In this document: positions 34,213 to 41,977 of the stretch, in pieces
Position numbering within the stretch: position 1 is the first letter of the stretch
Layout: the number at the start of each line of letters is the position of its first letter
DNA from: Paenibacillus alkalitolerans
GTDB taxonomy: Bacteria; Bacillota; Bacilli; Paenibacillales; YIM-B00363
Direction: 5' to 3'
Assembly: GCF_016482785.1 (NCBI RefSeq)
Contig: NZ_JAEMXM010000011.1
Coordinates: 1 to 64,000, forward strand
DNA length: 64,000 nucleotides
The notes under the pieces: model-generated
The model's database searches: none
Told to the model about the DNA's origin: nothing
The model's input: the letters and a program-made list of their open reading frames with translations, nothing else
Program-made: the position numbers and the translations under genes

Positions 34213-35697
34213 TTGATTAAAGATTTTAGCCGAGTCCCGGATACGGCCGTGGCCCCGGAACATGATCGGATTAACATGGAACGTGAACTCAATCTATACC
34301 GGCAGCTCCAACGCCATGTGCGAAGCCTCCACTCCCGACGGTCCGGACACGGAGTGCTGGCCGGACTGGCGGATGCGATACGCGAAGCATGCCCGGGGTC
34401 CGGCGTCAATTTGTTCATGACGCAGGACACGATTTCCTCAGAGGTTCCAGTGAAACCGCTTTTATTCAACCATGACGGCACGGATATTTGCACGAAGGCA
34501 TACATGGAAGTTCGCATGGTGCTGGCCGACGAAACCGGTTCGATTATTGATAAAACCGGCGGCACCGCTGCAATCGTTGCCGTTCCACTCACCGGAAACC
34601 AAGGCGTATACGGAGTTGTGGAGGTCGCCGGCGGCGATTGCCCGTTTACCGCCGAGGAAATTCACTTTTTGTCGCAACTGTGCGAAACGGCGGGTTCGGC
34701 ATTCGAGAATGCGAAGCTCTATGAGCAATCCAATTTGTTGATCACCGAGCTGAGGCTTGTTAACGAAATTACAAAGAGGTTAAACCAAAGTTTGCGCTTG
34801 CACGAGTTGTTTCAGTTTGCCTGTACGGAGTTGATTGAAGCGTTTCAAGCCGATTTTGCATGCATTCTCCAATTGGATCCGCATTCAAGATTGTTTGTCG
34901 TACAAGCAACCAACCTGCCGGATTTAAGCGGAGACACGTTTTCGATCGATTACGGCTTCGCGGGAGTCGTATATCGAACGAAGGAACCCGTCATCATTTC
35001 CGACTATCAGATAAAATCGACCGTAGAATCGAAGCTGATGCGCCATACCGGCTCGCGTTCTTTAATTGCAGCTCCCATAACCGTCAATTCCGAGGCGGTC
35101 GGAGTTATTCTTGTGGCGCACGGGGAAGAAAACTTTTTCACATACGACAACTACAAGCTGCTTCAATTGATTTCCGACCATTTCGGCTTGGCGATCGCCA
35201 ATGCTCAGCTTCATTCAGAACTGAACCGGATGGTCATTACCGACAATTTGACGGGGCTTTATTCCCGCCGGTATTTGGACGAACAGGTGCAGCAATATCA
35301 GAAGAGAGACGCCGGCGGCTCGCTTATTGTGGTGGACGTCGACGATTTCAAACTCATAAACGACACTTACGGCCATCAAGTGGGCGACGAAGTCTTGAAG
35401 CATGTGAGTTCCATTGTGCGAAGCTGCATTCGGGACACGGATATACCGGCGCGTTGGGGCGGAGAAGAGCTCGCCATATATTTGCCTCAAGTGCCGATTC
35501 AACAAGGGGAGGCGATTGCGGAACGCATTCGAAGCCGCGTGGCGTCGGAGACGAACCCGCCGGTAACTGTGTCCTGCGGATTGGCCGAATGGAAGCGCGA
35601 GGACGAGAAGATCAGCGTGGAGCTGTTGTTTTACAGGGCCGATATGGCGTTGTATTCAGCGAAGCACTGCGGTAAAAATCAATACAAGATCGGATAG
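34213..35697 (+). CDS. GAF-GAF-GGDEF diguanylate cyclase
   Basis: A 494-residue soluble protein with two GAF sensor domains (~45-165 and ~195-335) and a C-terminal GGDEF domain (~345-494). The active site is GGEEL at 416-420, and RDTD at 407-410 is a proper RxxD inhibitory site five residues before it, so product inhibition is expected. LIVVDVDDFKLINDTYGHQVG holds the metal ligands. It converts two GTP into c-di-GMP. TTG start six bases after GAGGGG. Likely feeds the PilZ effector and riboswitch near 4 kb, and others. GAF ligands unknown. Read divergently from rpsD. Confidence 0.9.
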   Translation: MIKDFSRVPDTAVAPEHDRINMERELNLYRQLQRHVRSLHSRRSGHGVLAGLADAIREACPGSGVNLFMTQDTISSEVPVKPLLFNHDGTDICTKAYMEVRMVLADETGSIIDKTGGTAAIVAVPLTGNQGVYGVVEVAGGDCPFTAEEIHFLSQLCETAGSAFENAKLYEQSNLLITELRLVNEITKRLNQSLRLHELFQFACTELIEAFQADFACILQLDPHSRLFVVQATNLPDLSGDTFSIDYGFAGVVYRTKEPVIISDYQIKSTVESKLMRHTGSRSLIAAPITVNSEAVGVILVAHGEENFFTYDNYKLLQLISDHFGLAIANAQLHSELNRMVITDNLTGLYSRRYLDEQVQQYQKRDAGGSLIVVDVDDFKLINDTYGHQVGDEVLKHVSSIVRSCIRDTDIPARWGGEELAIYLPQVPIQQGEAIAERIRSRVASETNPPVTVSCGLAEWKREDEKISVELLFYRADMALYSAKHCGKNQYKIG

Positions 35698-35728
35698 AAT
35701 GTGGGATTCCTGCCGTTTCGGACGAATG

Positions 35729-35757
35729 TTGTTGGCGATTTTCACCTGTGGTAAAAT
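35729..35757 (+). promoter_or_regulatory. Probable promoter of the M29 aminopeptidase gene
   Basis: TTGTTG, 17-base spacer, TAAAAT, 96 bases before the TTG start. Confidence 0.5.
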
Positions 35758-35853
35758 AACGATGTATTTCAAGGACAGACTCGTGCAAGAACAATTATTC
35801 TTGCATGTTTTGTGCATTTGCGCGTTTGTTAAATCCGAAGGAGGACAAGAAGC

Positions 35854-36969
35854 TTGAGAGATCCCAGAATCAACAAAATGGCAAAAACCATTGTGAACTA
35901 CTCCATTCGGGTAAAGCCCGGTGAACGCGTACTTATCGAGATGATCGGCCCGGAAAGAGAACTGCTGAAAGCTGTAATCGAAGAGGTTCATGAAGCCGGC
36001 GGCCATCCTTATGCGCAATTGACGGACCGCGCGGTGCAGCGAACGCTCTTGAAATCGATGAAGAAAGAAAACTTCGAGCATTGGAGCGAACTCGACTTGG
36101 CCCGGATGAAGGAGATGGATTGTTACATCGCTATTCGCTCCGGCGAAAACGCCAGCGAGCTGTCCGGTCTGCCGGACGGTCAGCTCGGTTTGTACGAGAA
36201 GCTCTACTACAAGCCCGTCCATCTGGACCAGCGCGTCCGCCGCACCCGCTGGGTTGTTATGCGTTACCCGAGTCCGGCCATGGCGCAGCTCGCCGGAATG
36301 AATACCGATGCGTTCGAAGATTTTTATTTCGACGTTTGCACGCTTGATTACGAGAAGATGTCCAAAGCGATGGAGCCGCTTTCCGAGTTGATGTCGCGCA
36401 CGGATAAGGTACGGATTACCGCTCCGGATACGGATTTGACGTTCTCTATTAAGGGTATCCCGAACGTCAAGTGCGTAGGCGACAAAAATTTGCCAGACGG
36501 CGAGCTGTATACGGCCCCGGTCAGGGATTCGGTAAACGGCACGATTCGGTACAATACGCCAACCGTGTACAGCGGGTTGACGTTCGAAAATATTTTCTTC
36601 CGCTTCGAGAACGGAAAAATCGTGGAAGCCACCAGCAACGACACCAAACGGCTGAACGAAATTTTGGACAATGACGAGGGCGCGAGGTACATAGGGGAGT
36701 TCAGCATCGGATTCAATCCGTACATTCTCCACCCGATGAAGGATACGCTGTTTGACGAGAAGATTGACGGAAGCTTTCACTTCACGCCGGGTCAAGCGTA
36801 TGAGGAAGCGGATAACGGCAACCGGTCTTCGATTCACTGGGACCTTGTGCTGATTCAGCGTCCGGAATACGGCGGCGGCGAAATTTGGTTCGACGACCGG
36901 TTGATTCGCAAAGACGGCAGATTTGTCATTCCGGAATTGGATGAATTGAATCCGGAAAATCTAAAGTAA
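35854..36969 (+). CDS. M29 family (AmpS/PepS-like) aminopeptidase
   Basis: A 371-residue two-metal aminopeptidase of clan MQ. The N-terminal half is the dimerisation domain (YSIRVKPGERVLIEMIGPER). The metal and catalytic residues lie in GDKNLPDGELYTAP (Glu), the ARYIGEFSIGFNP region (Glu) and SSIHWDLVLI (His-x-Asp) near residue 330. It releases N-terminal amino acids from peptides in the cytosol. TTG 35854 is nine bases after AAGGAGG. Monocistronic by appearance. Confidence 0.92.
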   Translation: MRDPRINKMAKTIVNYSIRVKPGERVLIEMIGPERELLKAVIEEVHEAGGHPYAQLTDRAVQRTLLKSMKKENFEHWSELDLARMKEMDCYIAIRSGENASELSGLPDGQLGLYEKLYYKPVHLDQRVRRTRWVVMRYPSPAMAQLAGMNTDAFEDFYFDVCTLDYEKMSKAMEPLSELMSRTDKVRITAPDTDLTFSIKGIPNVKCVGDKNLPDGELYTAPVRDSVNGTIRYNTPTVYSGLTFENIFFRFENGKIVEATSNDTKRLNEILDNDEGARYIGEFSIGFNPYILHPMKDTLFDEKIDGSFHFTPGQAYEEADNGNRSSIHWDLVLIQRPEYGGGEIWFDDRLIRKDGRFVIPELDELNPENLK

Positions 36970-37071
36970 ACTTATACGCGCCGCGTGACAATTTCATCTT
37001 GATTCCGCCTCAATCCCAAAGTATCATAGGAGAAGAACGGCTGTTCCACAAATTGGTTCGGAGGCGAATAT

Positions 37072-37320
37072 ATGACGACTAACAAAAATGCGGCCATTGT
37101 CGACATTGCCCAAACTGCAAGCAAGTTTAAATCTTCGATCGTGCTTCAATTGGAAAATAAGTACATCGATGTAAAAAGCATTCTCGGTCTGTTCACTACG
37201 CTTGTCGGCGATAAAGCGTACGAACTGCACGTCCACGGGCCGGACGAGGAAGAAGCGAAGCAAGCGCTGACAGAAGTGTTCGCAAAGCACGGCTTGGAAG
37301 TCAAATTAGCCGAGGGGTAA
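37072..37320 (+). CDS. HPr-like protein lacking the phosphorylated histidine
   Basis: An 82-residue protein with the HPr fold pattern. VDIAQTASKFKSSIVLQLEN aligns with HPr ...VQTASKY..., and IDVKSILGLFTTL aligns with the Ser46 loop (VKSIMGV), so Ser36 here is the Ser46 equivalent. The N-terminus is about ten residues short and the IHARPA segment is missing: the His15 position falls at MTTNKNAAIV. It cannot carry PTS phosphate as HPr does. It may act like Crh, a CcpA corepressor when Ser-phosphorylated by HPrK; that is inference. ATG 37072 after GGAGG. Own terminator. Confidence 0.72.
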   Translation: MTTNKNAAIVDIAQTASKFKSSIVLQLENKYIDVKSILGLFTTLVGDKAYELHVHGPDEEEAKQALTEVFAKHGLEVKLAEG

Positions 37321-37335
37321 TACAATTACGGAGGA

Positions 37336-37368
37336 AAGAACAGGCCGAAATGCGGCTTGTTCTTTTTT
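37336..37368 (+). terminator. Intrinsic terminator of the HPr-like gene
   Basis: AAGAACA/TGTTCTT outer and GCCG/CGGC inner stems, followed by TTTT. Confidence 0.85.
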
Positions 37369-37429
37369 ATGTTTGCTGCCCGTTCCCCATTACTTGTGCT
37401 GCGATTCGTTTTCGTCTAAAATTAACGGT

Positions 37430-37511
37430 AAGAAAAACTTAAGCGAATACGTCCTTAATGTTCGAATTACATTCAAAGAAGCGGGTACGTCGTTGAAAGG
37501 AAGTTTTTCTT
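37430..37511. repeat. Inverted pair of the dispersed 11-mer
   Basis: AAGAAAAACTT (37430-37440) and AAGTTTTTCTT (37501-37511) bracket 60 bases between the HPr-like gene and ylaN. The pair spans 82 bp, similar to the 77-bp pair at 3504-3580. Confidence 0.7.
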
Positions 37512-37553
37512 GAAACATAAGAAGCAACCTTTTTGCGTTAGGAAAAAGTCATA

Positions 37554-37572
37554 ATTCTTATGTTATAAGAAT
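37554..37572 (+). promoter_or_regulatory. 19-bp palindrome ahead of ylaN
   Basis: ATTCTTAT-GTT-ATAAGAAT is a perfect 8-bp dyad, 26 bases before the ylaN start. It does not match the Fur or PerR consensus well. It may be an operator or a leader hairpin. Confidence 0.45.
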
Positions 37573-37598
37573 CGGTAGTCAGGTGGGGGGAAAGCGCC

Positions 37599-37898
37599 AT
37601 GTCTTCTTCGGAAATGTTGCACCATCTTACACAGAAAGCTATGCATCTTCTGCAGGAGGACGCACGGAAGATCGAAACGCTCATCCAAGTGCAGATGGAG
37701 AACTTGGCGACGCGCAAATGTCCGTTATACGAGGAAGTGTTGGATACGCAGATGTACGGTCTATCGCGTGAGATCGACTTCGCCGTTCGGGCAGGCCTAA
37801 TCCAAGAAGCCGAAGGGAAAGAACTGCTCGTGAACTTGGAGCGCAACTTGGCTCAATTGTATGAAGCGCTCGCGGTCAACCAAAATCAAAGCACATAA
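37599..37898 (+). CDS. ylaN: YlaN family protein (UPF0358/DUF1507)
   Basis: A 99-residue helical protein. The core [20 protein letters not shown] (residues ~46-65) is nearly invariant in YlaN. In Bacillus and Staphylococcus YlaN binds Fe(II) and relieves Fur repression under iron limitation, and is needed for iron-sulfur supply. As in B. subtilis, an ftsW gene is close by, though here it is on the opposite strand with an Asp23 gene between. ATG 37599 after GGGGGGAAAG. A palindrome lies just upstream. Confidence 0.92.
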   Translation: MSSSEMLHHLTQKAMHLLQEDARKIETLIQVQMENLATRKCPLYEEVLDTQMYGLSREIDFAVRAGLIQEAEGKELLVNLERNLAQLYEALAVNQNQST

Positions 37899-38013
37899 TT
37901 GCGGCCGCAGGCCGCTTTATTTTTCGCACGGAATTATGTATGAAATCGCAGTTGATGCGTCTCGAGAAACGATTTACAATGGAATTACAGCCCATGTAGA
38001 GAGGGGAACTGAA

Positions 38014-38391
38014 ATGGTGGAAAACAGTGGAACGGTTCGTATTTCCGACGATGTGGTCGCAACGGTAGCCGGAATGGCCGCATTGGACACACCAGGCATT
38101 GCGGCAATGTCGGGAGGAATCTCGGAAGGTTGGGCAAAGCGGTTAACCGGTAAAAACGCTCAGAAAGGCGTAACGGTGGAGGTCGGACAAGTGGAAGCCG
38201 CCATCGATTTGCGAGTTATTGTGCGTTACGGAGTTGCTATCCATGATGTTTGCCGCGAATTACAGGAAAGAGTCAAGGAATCCATTGAGAACATGACGGG
38301 CTTGCACGTTGTGGAAGTGAACGTAAAGGTTGAGGGCGTCCAGCTTCCTGACGAAGAATCGGAGGAAACCGCCGCGACTCGTGTAAAATAA
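38014..38391 (+). CDS. Asp23/Gls24 family protein
   Basis: A 125-residue Asp23/Gls24 domain protein (YloU/AmaP-partner type): GTVRISDDVVATVAGMAALD, then GVTVEVGQVEAAIDLRVIVR and VNVKVEGVQLPDE. Such proteins are envelope-stress or cytosolic scaffold proteins, often bound to a membrane partner. Start at ATG 38014, seven bases after GAGGGG; upstream in-frame codons overlap ylaN without a site. It follows ylaN by 115 bases, perhaps in one transcript. Partner unknown here. Confidence 0.88.
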   Translation: MVENSGTVRISDDVVATVAGMAALDTPGIAAMSGGISEGWAKRLTGKNAQKGVTVEVGQVEAAIDLRVIVRYGVAIHDVCRELQERVKESIENMTGLHVVEVNVKVEGVQLPDEESEETAATRVK

Positions 38392-38421
38392 ACAACTTGG
38401 AAAGTCACCGGAACGAATAGA

Positions 38422-38463
38422 AAAGGGCTGACCCGCACATTGGGATGCGGGCAGCCCTTTCGT
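38422..38463. terminator. Terminator between Asp23 and ftsW genes
   Basis: AAAGGGCTG/CAGCCCTTT outer and CCCGCA/TGCGGG inner stems form a long hairpin between the convergent genes. Confidence 0.8.
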
Positions 38464-38517
38464 TGTAGAGATAACCTTGACGATGGTTATTTGAAACGTT
38501 ATTCTCGTCATTGCGGG

Positions 38518-39684
38518 TTATGACCGGATGCGCGGCACATGCTGAGGTACGCGCTCGGTCTTCGGTTTCGATTCCGCGACTCTCCCGCTTTCGCGGGATA
38601 TGCTGAGCAGTACGCCCATGCTCATCATGCTGACGAGCAGCGACGAGCCCCCAGAAGAGATAAAGGGAAGCGTGATCCCCGTCATCGGAATCGCTCTCGT
38701 TACCCCTCCGATATTAATAAGCGCTTGAATGCCGAACATGCCGACGATTCCGATGCCGACTAGCGTGCCGAAGGCGTCGGAGCAGCGAAGCGACACAATG
38801 ATGCCGCGCCATAAAAATATCAAATATAAGAAAAGAAAGATGACCGTACCGATAAATCCCAATTCTTCCCCTACAATGGCGAAAATAAAGTCGTTATGCG
38901 CCTCGGGAAGATAGAAAAGCTTCTGTATGCTTTGTCCGAACCCCGCGCCGCCGATGCCTCCGTGTCCGAACGCCATTTCCGCTTGAACGTTCTGGTAACA
39001 ATCCCCCAGCCGGTCGTCCCAAGCGTTGAAATAGCAATGAAAACGGTCGATTTGGTATGATTCCTCGTTGGAGAAAGCCAATTTTCCCAAAAACACCGCT
39101 CCGGCCACCGCCAACGTGGCGGCTCCGAGCAGCAGGTGCCTCAGATTCGCGCCGCCGGCAACAATGACAATCGCACTGCAGAACAAAAACACGACGGTGG
39201 AGCCGAAGTCCGGCTGCAGCATCACCAATACGGCGATAAAACCGACCACCAATGCGACAGGGAGAAGCCCGTGCGTAAACCGTTCGAATTTCTCGCCCTT
39301 CTTGCTGATCAATGAACCGAGATACAATATGATGGCGAGCTTCGCAAATTCCGCGGGCTGTATGGAGAAGAAGCCGAGGTCGATCCAGCTTCTGGGCTTG
39401 TCCCCCGACGGCTGCAGCAGCACCGCGATGAGCAGCCCGAGCGTAAAGATGAAGAAAGGGAGGTATCCCTTCTTCATCTTGGCGTACGGCACGTTCATGG
39501 TGATCAGCATAAGGAACGTCCCTAGAACCGCGGCAATCAGTTGCTTCTTTGTAAACAGCAGTTTATCGCCGAATTCATACGCGGCGACCGGCGAACTCGC
39601 GCTAAACACCATAACGATGCCGAACCCGACGAACAAAAACGTCAACAACAGCAACAGAAAATCCGGCGTCCCTCTTTGTTCCAT
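38518..39684 (-). CDS. ftsW: FtsW-type SEDS peptidoglycan polymerase
   Basis: A 388-residue SEDS-family membrane protein with about ten helices. It polymerises lipid II with its cognate class B PBP during division. Diagnostic segments are VMVFSASSPVAAYEFGD, SIQPAEFAKLAIIL, MLQPDFGSTVVF, and LPFISSGGSSLLVSMM near the C-terminus. Closest in context to B. subtilis FtsW (YlaO), because ylaN is adjacent; SpoVE or RodA are the alternatives. The last ~25 residues are a cytosolic basic tail. ATG 39684. It may be co-transcribed with the YugN-like gene. Confidence 0.9.
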   Translation of the reverse strand: MEQRGTPDFLLLLLTFLFVGFGIVMVFSASSPVAAYEFGDKLLFTKKQLIAAVLGTFLMLITMNVPYAKMKKGYLPFFIFTLGLLIAVLLQPSGDKPRSWIDLGFFSIQPAEFAKLAIILYLGSLISKKGEKFERFTHGLLPVALVVGFIAVLVMLQPDFGSTVVFLFCSAIVIVAGGANLRHLLLGAATLAVAGAVFLGKLAFSNEESYQIDRFHCYFNAWDDRLGDCYQNVQAEMAFGHGGIGGAGFGQSIQKLFYLPEAHNDFIFAIVGEELGFIGTVIFLFLYLIFLWRGIIVSLRCSDAFGTLVGIGIVGMFGIQALINIGGVTRAIPMTGITLPFISSGGSSLLVSMMSMGVLLSISRESGRVAESKPKTERVPQHVPRIRS

Positions 39685-39699
39685 TATGATCCCCGCTGC

Positions 39700-40047
39700 T
39701 TACGCCTGAATCAATTGTTTGAAAGCGGCAAGCTTTTGCTTCGCGAGCTTCAAAACCGATTCCGGCACCGGTGATTCGTAATCGAGACCGTGGGGAAACG
39801 TTGCGCGGCCGATGTACACTTCTTCCACTTGCAGCACGGCAGCCGGATTTTCCAATTTCCCTTCAACGGCTCTCGTGTTGATCCGCACGAAATAATCCTC
39901 GGAATTCGGTTTATCTTCAATCTTCAAATCGTATGTAGCCCGATAATACTCCCATTGCCACCGGACGAAACCGAGCTGAGCCGACGCTTCGTCGAAATCG
40001 GCCAATTCCGCATGCAAGCCCTTAAGTCCGCTGTCCTCGATAATCAA
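39700..40047 (-). CDS. YugN-like family protein
   Basis: A 115-residue protein of the YugN type: FVRWQWEYYRATYDLKIED, YFVRINTRAVEGKLENPAAV and RATFPHGLDYESPVPESV are in family order. Function unknown; a compact cytosolic alpha/beta fold. TTG 40047 follows GGGAGG by eight bases. Located 15 bases upstream of ftsW on the same strand. Confidence 0.8.
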   Translation of the reverse strand: MIIEDSGLKGLHAELADFDEASAQLGFVRWQWEYYRATYDLKIEDKPNSEDYFVRINTRAVEGKLENPAAVLQVEEVYIGRATFPHGLDYESPVPESVLKLAKQKLAAFKQLIQA

Positions 40048-40187
40048 AATGCATTCCTCCCGTAATATCCGCGTTCGCGGCTAACTCAACACCATCATGA
40101 TATTATGAATGGACAACGGACGCAACCTCCTTCCCTTAAAGCGGAGTGACAATTGTGTTAATATAGTTAAAATGGGAGGGAATCGTA

Positions 40188-41342
40188 ATGGTGACGTTGA
40201 ACGGACTTCGTGAAACGATGGAACAGGTTGTCGCATGGCGAAGGCATTTGCACCGCAATCCTGAGTTGTCCTACTCCGAACGCGAAACGTCCGCTTTTGT
40301 GGCGAAACATTTGCGGGAATGGGGCTGGAACGTGAGAACGGGCGTAGGCGGCCACGGTATTGTCGCCGATCTTGCCGGAAGCGCCCCCGGCCGAACCGTA
40401 GCGCTGCGTGCAGACATAGACGCGCTTCCGATTCAGGACGAGAAGAATACGGAATACGCCTCCCAAGTTCCCGGCGTCATGCATGCATGCGGCCACGACG
40501 GCCATACGGCTGCGCTGATGGGCGTCGCCAAGTTGCTGGCGGAAACGAAGGACCGGTTGCAAGGGAACGTACGGCTGCTGTTTCAACCTGCGGAAGAGGT
40601 GCCGCCCGGCGGCGCGGTTGCGATGATCCGGGACGGCGCATTGGACGGAGTCGACGTCATCTACGGCATACATCTGTGGACGCCTTTTCCGGCAGGCACC
40701 GTTTATACGCTTAGCGGACCGATGATGGCGGCGGCGGACGAGTTTACGGCGCACATTAAGGGGAAAGGCGGGCACGGCGGATTGCCGCACCAGTCGGTGG
40801 ACAGTGTCGCTATCGCGTCTCATTTTGTCCTCAATGTGCAGTCGATCGTGAGCAGAAACGTGGATCCGACTCAGCCGAGCGTTATTTCCATCGGCTCCAT
40901 CCACGGCGGGACGACATTCAACGTTATCGCCGGCGAGTGCAAGCTCCAGGGTACGGTTCGTACGTTCAACAACGAATTGCGCGAATATGCGAAGCGACGC
41001 GTGGAAGAAGTGTTGGACTATACGTGCCGCATGTTCGGCGCAACATACGAGCTTGAATATTTGTTAGGTTATCCGCCGGTCGTGAATCACGATGCGGAGA
41101 CGAAACTCGTGCTGCGCAAAGCGGCGGAATTGTTCGGTACGGATCGGACGGGCACTTCTTCGCTCATTATGGCGGCGGAGGATTTCTCTTATTATTTGGA
41201 ACGGGTGCCGGGCTGCTTTGTTTTCGTCGGCGCAGGATCGGAGACGGCGAATGTCCCGCATCATCATCCGTTGTTCGACATCGATGAAAGCGCGCTCGAA
41301 ACATCGTTAAGGCTCTTGTATTCGTTGGCGGCGGAACGCTGA
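40188..41342 (+). CDS. M20 family amidohydrolase (N-acyl-amino-acid hydrolase type)
   Basis: A 384-residue metallopeptidase of the M20D/HipO class. Metal site residues: RADIDALPIQDE (Asp), MHACGHDGHTAALMG (HxCGHD), the catalytic Glu pair in QPAEEVPPGGA, and a C-terminal HHHPLFDIDE His. The lid/dimer domain has GKGGHGGLPHQSVDS. Members remove acyl groups from N-acyl amino acids or open related amides. ATG 40188 after GGGAGGG. Monocistronic. Which acyl group is not readable. Confidence 0.92.
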   Translation: MVTLNGLRETMEQVVAWRRHLHRNPELSYSERETSAFVAKHLREWGWNVRTGVGGHGIVADLAGSAPGRTVALRADIDALPIQDEKNTEYASQVPGVMHACGHDGHTAALMGVAKLLAETKDRLQGNVRLLFQPAEEVPPGGAVAMIRDGALDGVDVIYGIHLWTPFPAGTVYTLSGPMMAAADEFTAHIKGKGGHGGLPHQSVDSVAIASHFVLNVQSIVSRNVDPTQPSVISIGSIHGGTTFNVIAGECKLQGTVRTFNNELREYAKRRVEEVLDYTCRMFGATYELEYLLGYPPVVNHDAETKLVLRKAAELFGTDRTGTSSLIMAAEDFSYYLERVPGCFVFVGAGSETANVPHHHPLFDIDESALETSLRLLYSLAAER

Positions 41343-41434
41343 ATGAATGGAAACCTGATCTTTAGGGGATTCTAGGGATGAAGTGCTCATGCAATCCCGA
41401 ACGAATCGTCAAACGACAGGAGGAGAGTTCCAAC

Positions 41435-41887
41435 ATGAAGACGGTCCAAACCGTGAAAGAAATAATGGAAACGGACATCGTTACGGTTACTACGAAAGAT
41501 AATATTTATGAAGTCGCGGTAAAGATGAAACAGCACAATATCGGCTTCGTGCCTGTCGTCGAAGGCAAGCAATTGATCGGTGTCATTACCGACCGCGACC
41601 TTGTCATCCGGGGTTACGCCGAGAAAAATTCCGGTTCCGCTCCGGTAAACGACGTTATGAGCGACCAAACCGTCGTTACGATATCCTCGGATAAGAGCAT
41701 CGACGAAGCCGCTAAAATTATGGCGAAAAACCAAATTCGCCGTTTGCCCGTCGTTGACAACAATGAGCTTGTAGGCGTCGTTGCGATCGGCGACTTGGCA
41801 GTTCGGGAAATGACCGAAGACGAAGCCGGGAAAGCGCTCAGCGACATTTCCGAGAAGCGCCGCGACACGATCGGCACCACTCGATAA
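41435..41887 (+). CDS. CBS-pair protein
   Basis: A 150-residue protein made of two CBS domains: VKEIMETDIVTVTTKDNIYE to GVITDRDLVIRGYA, and VNDVMSDQTVVTISSDKSID to GVVAIGDLAVRE. Such Bateman modules bind adenine nucleotides and sense energy state; many stand-alone ones are stress proteins (YhcV-like). ATG 41435, behind GGAGG with an 11-base spacer. Own terminator. Confidence 0.88.
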   Translation: MKTVQTVKEIMETDIVTVTTKDNIYEVAVKMKQHNIGFVPVVEGKQLIGVITDRDLVIRGYAEKNSGSAPVNDVMSDQTVVTISSDKSIDEAAKIMAKNQIRRLPVVDNNELVGVVAIGDLAVREMTEDEAGKALSDISEKRRDTIGTTR

Positions 41888-41910
41888 GCAAAAGCGCAGC
41901 ATTCCGAACA

Positions 41911-41942
41911 CTCCGTTTTCCCGGATGGAAAGCGGAGTTTTT
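41911..41942 (+). terminator. Intrinsic terminator of the CBS gene
   Basis: CTCCG-T-TTTCC / GGAAA-G-CGGAG stem and a five-T tract. Confidence 0.8.
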
Positions 41943-41977
41943 GCATTTTTAAACAACGGGGTGAACCGACAATCGAC

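Noticed and set aside
37072-37320. Ordinary ptsH (HPr)
   Set aside because: The phosphorylated His and the IHARPA segment are absent and the N-terminus is short.
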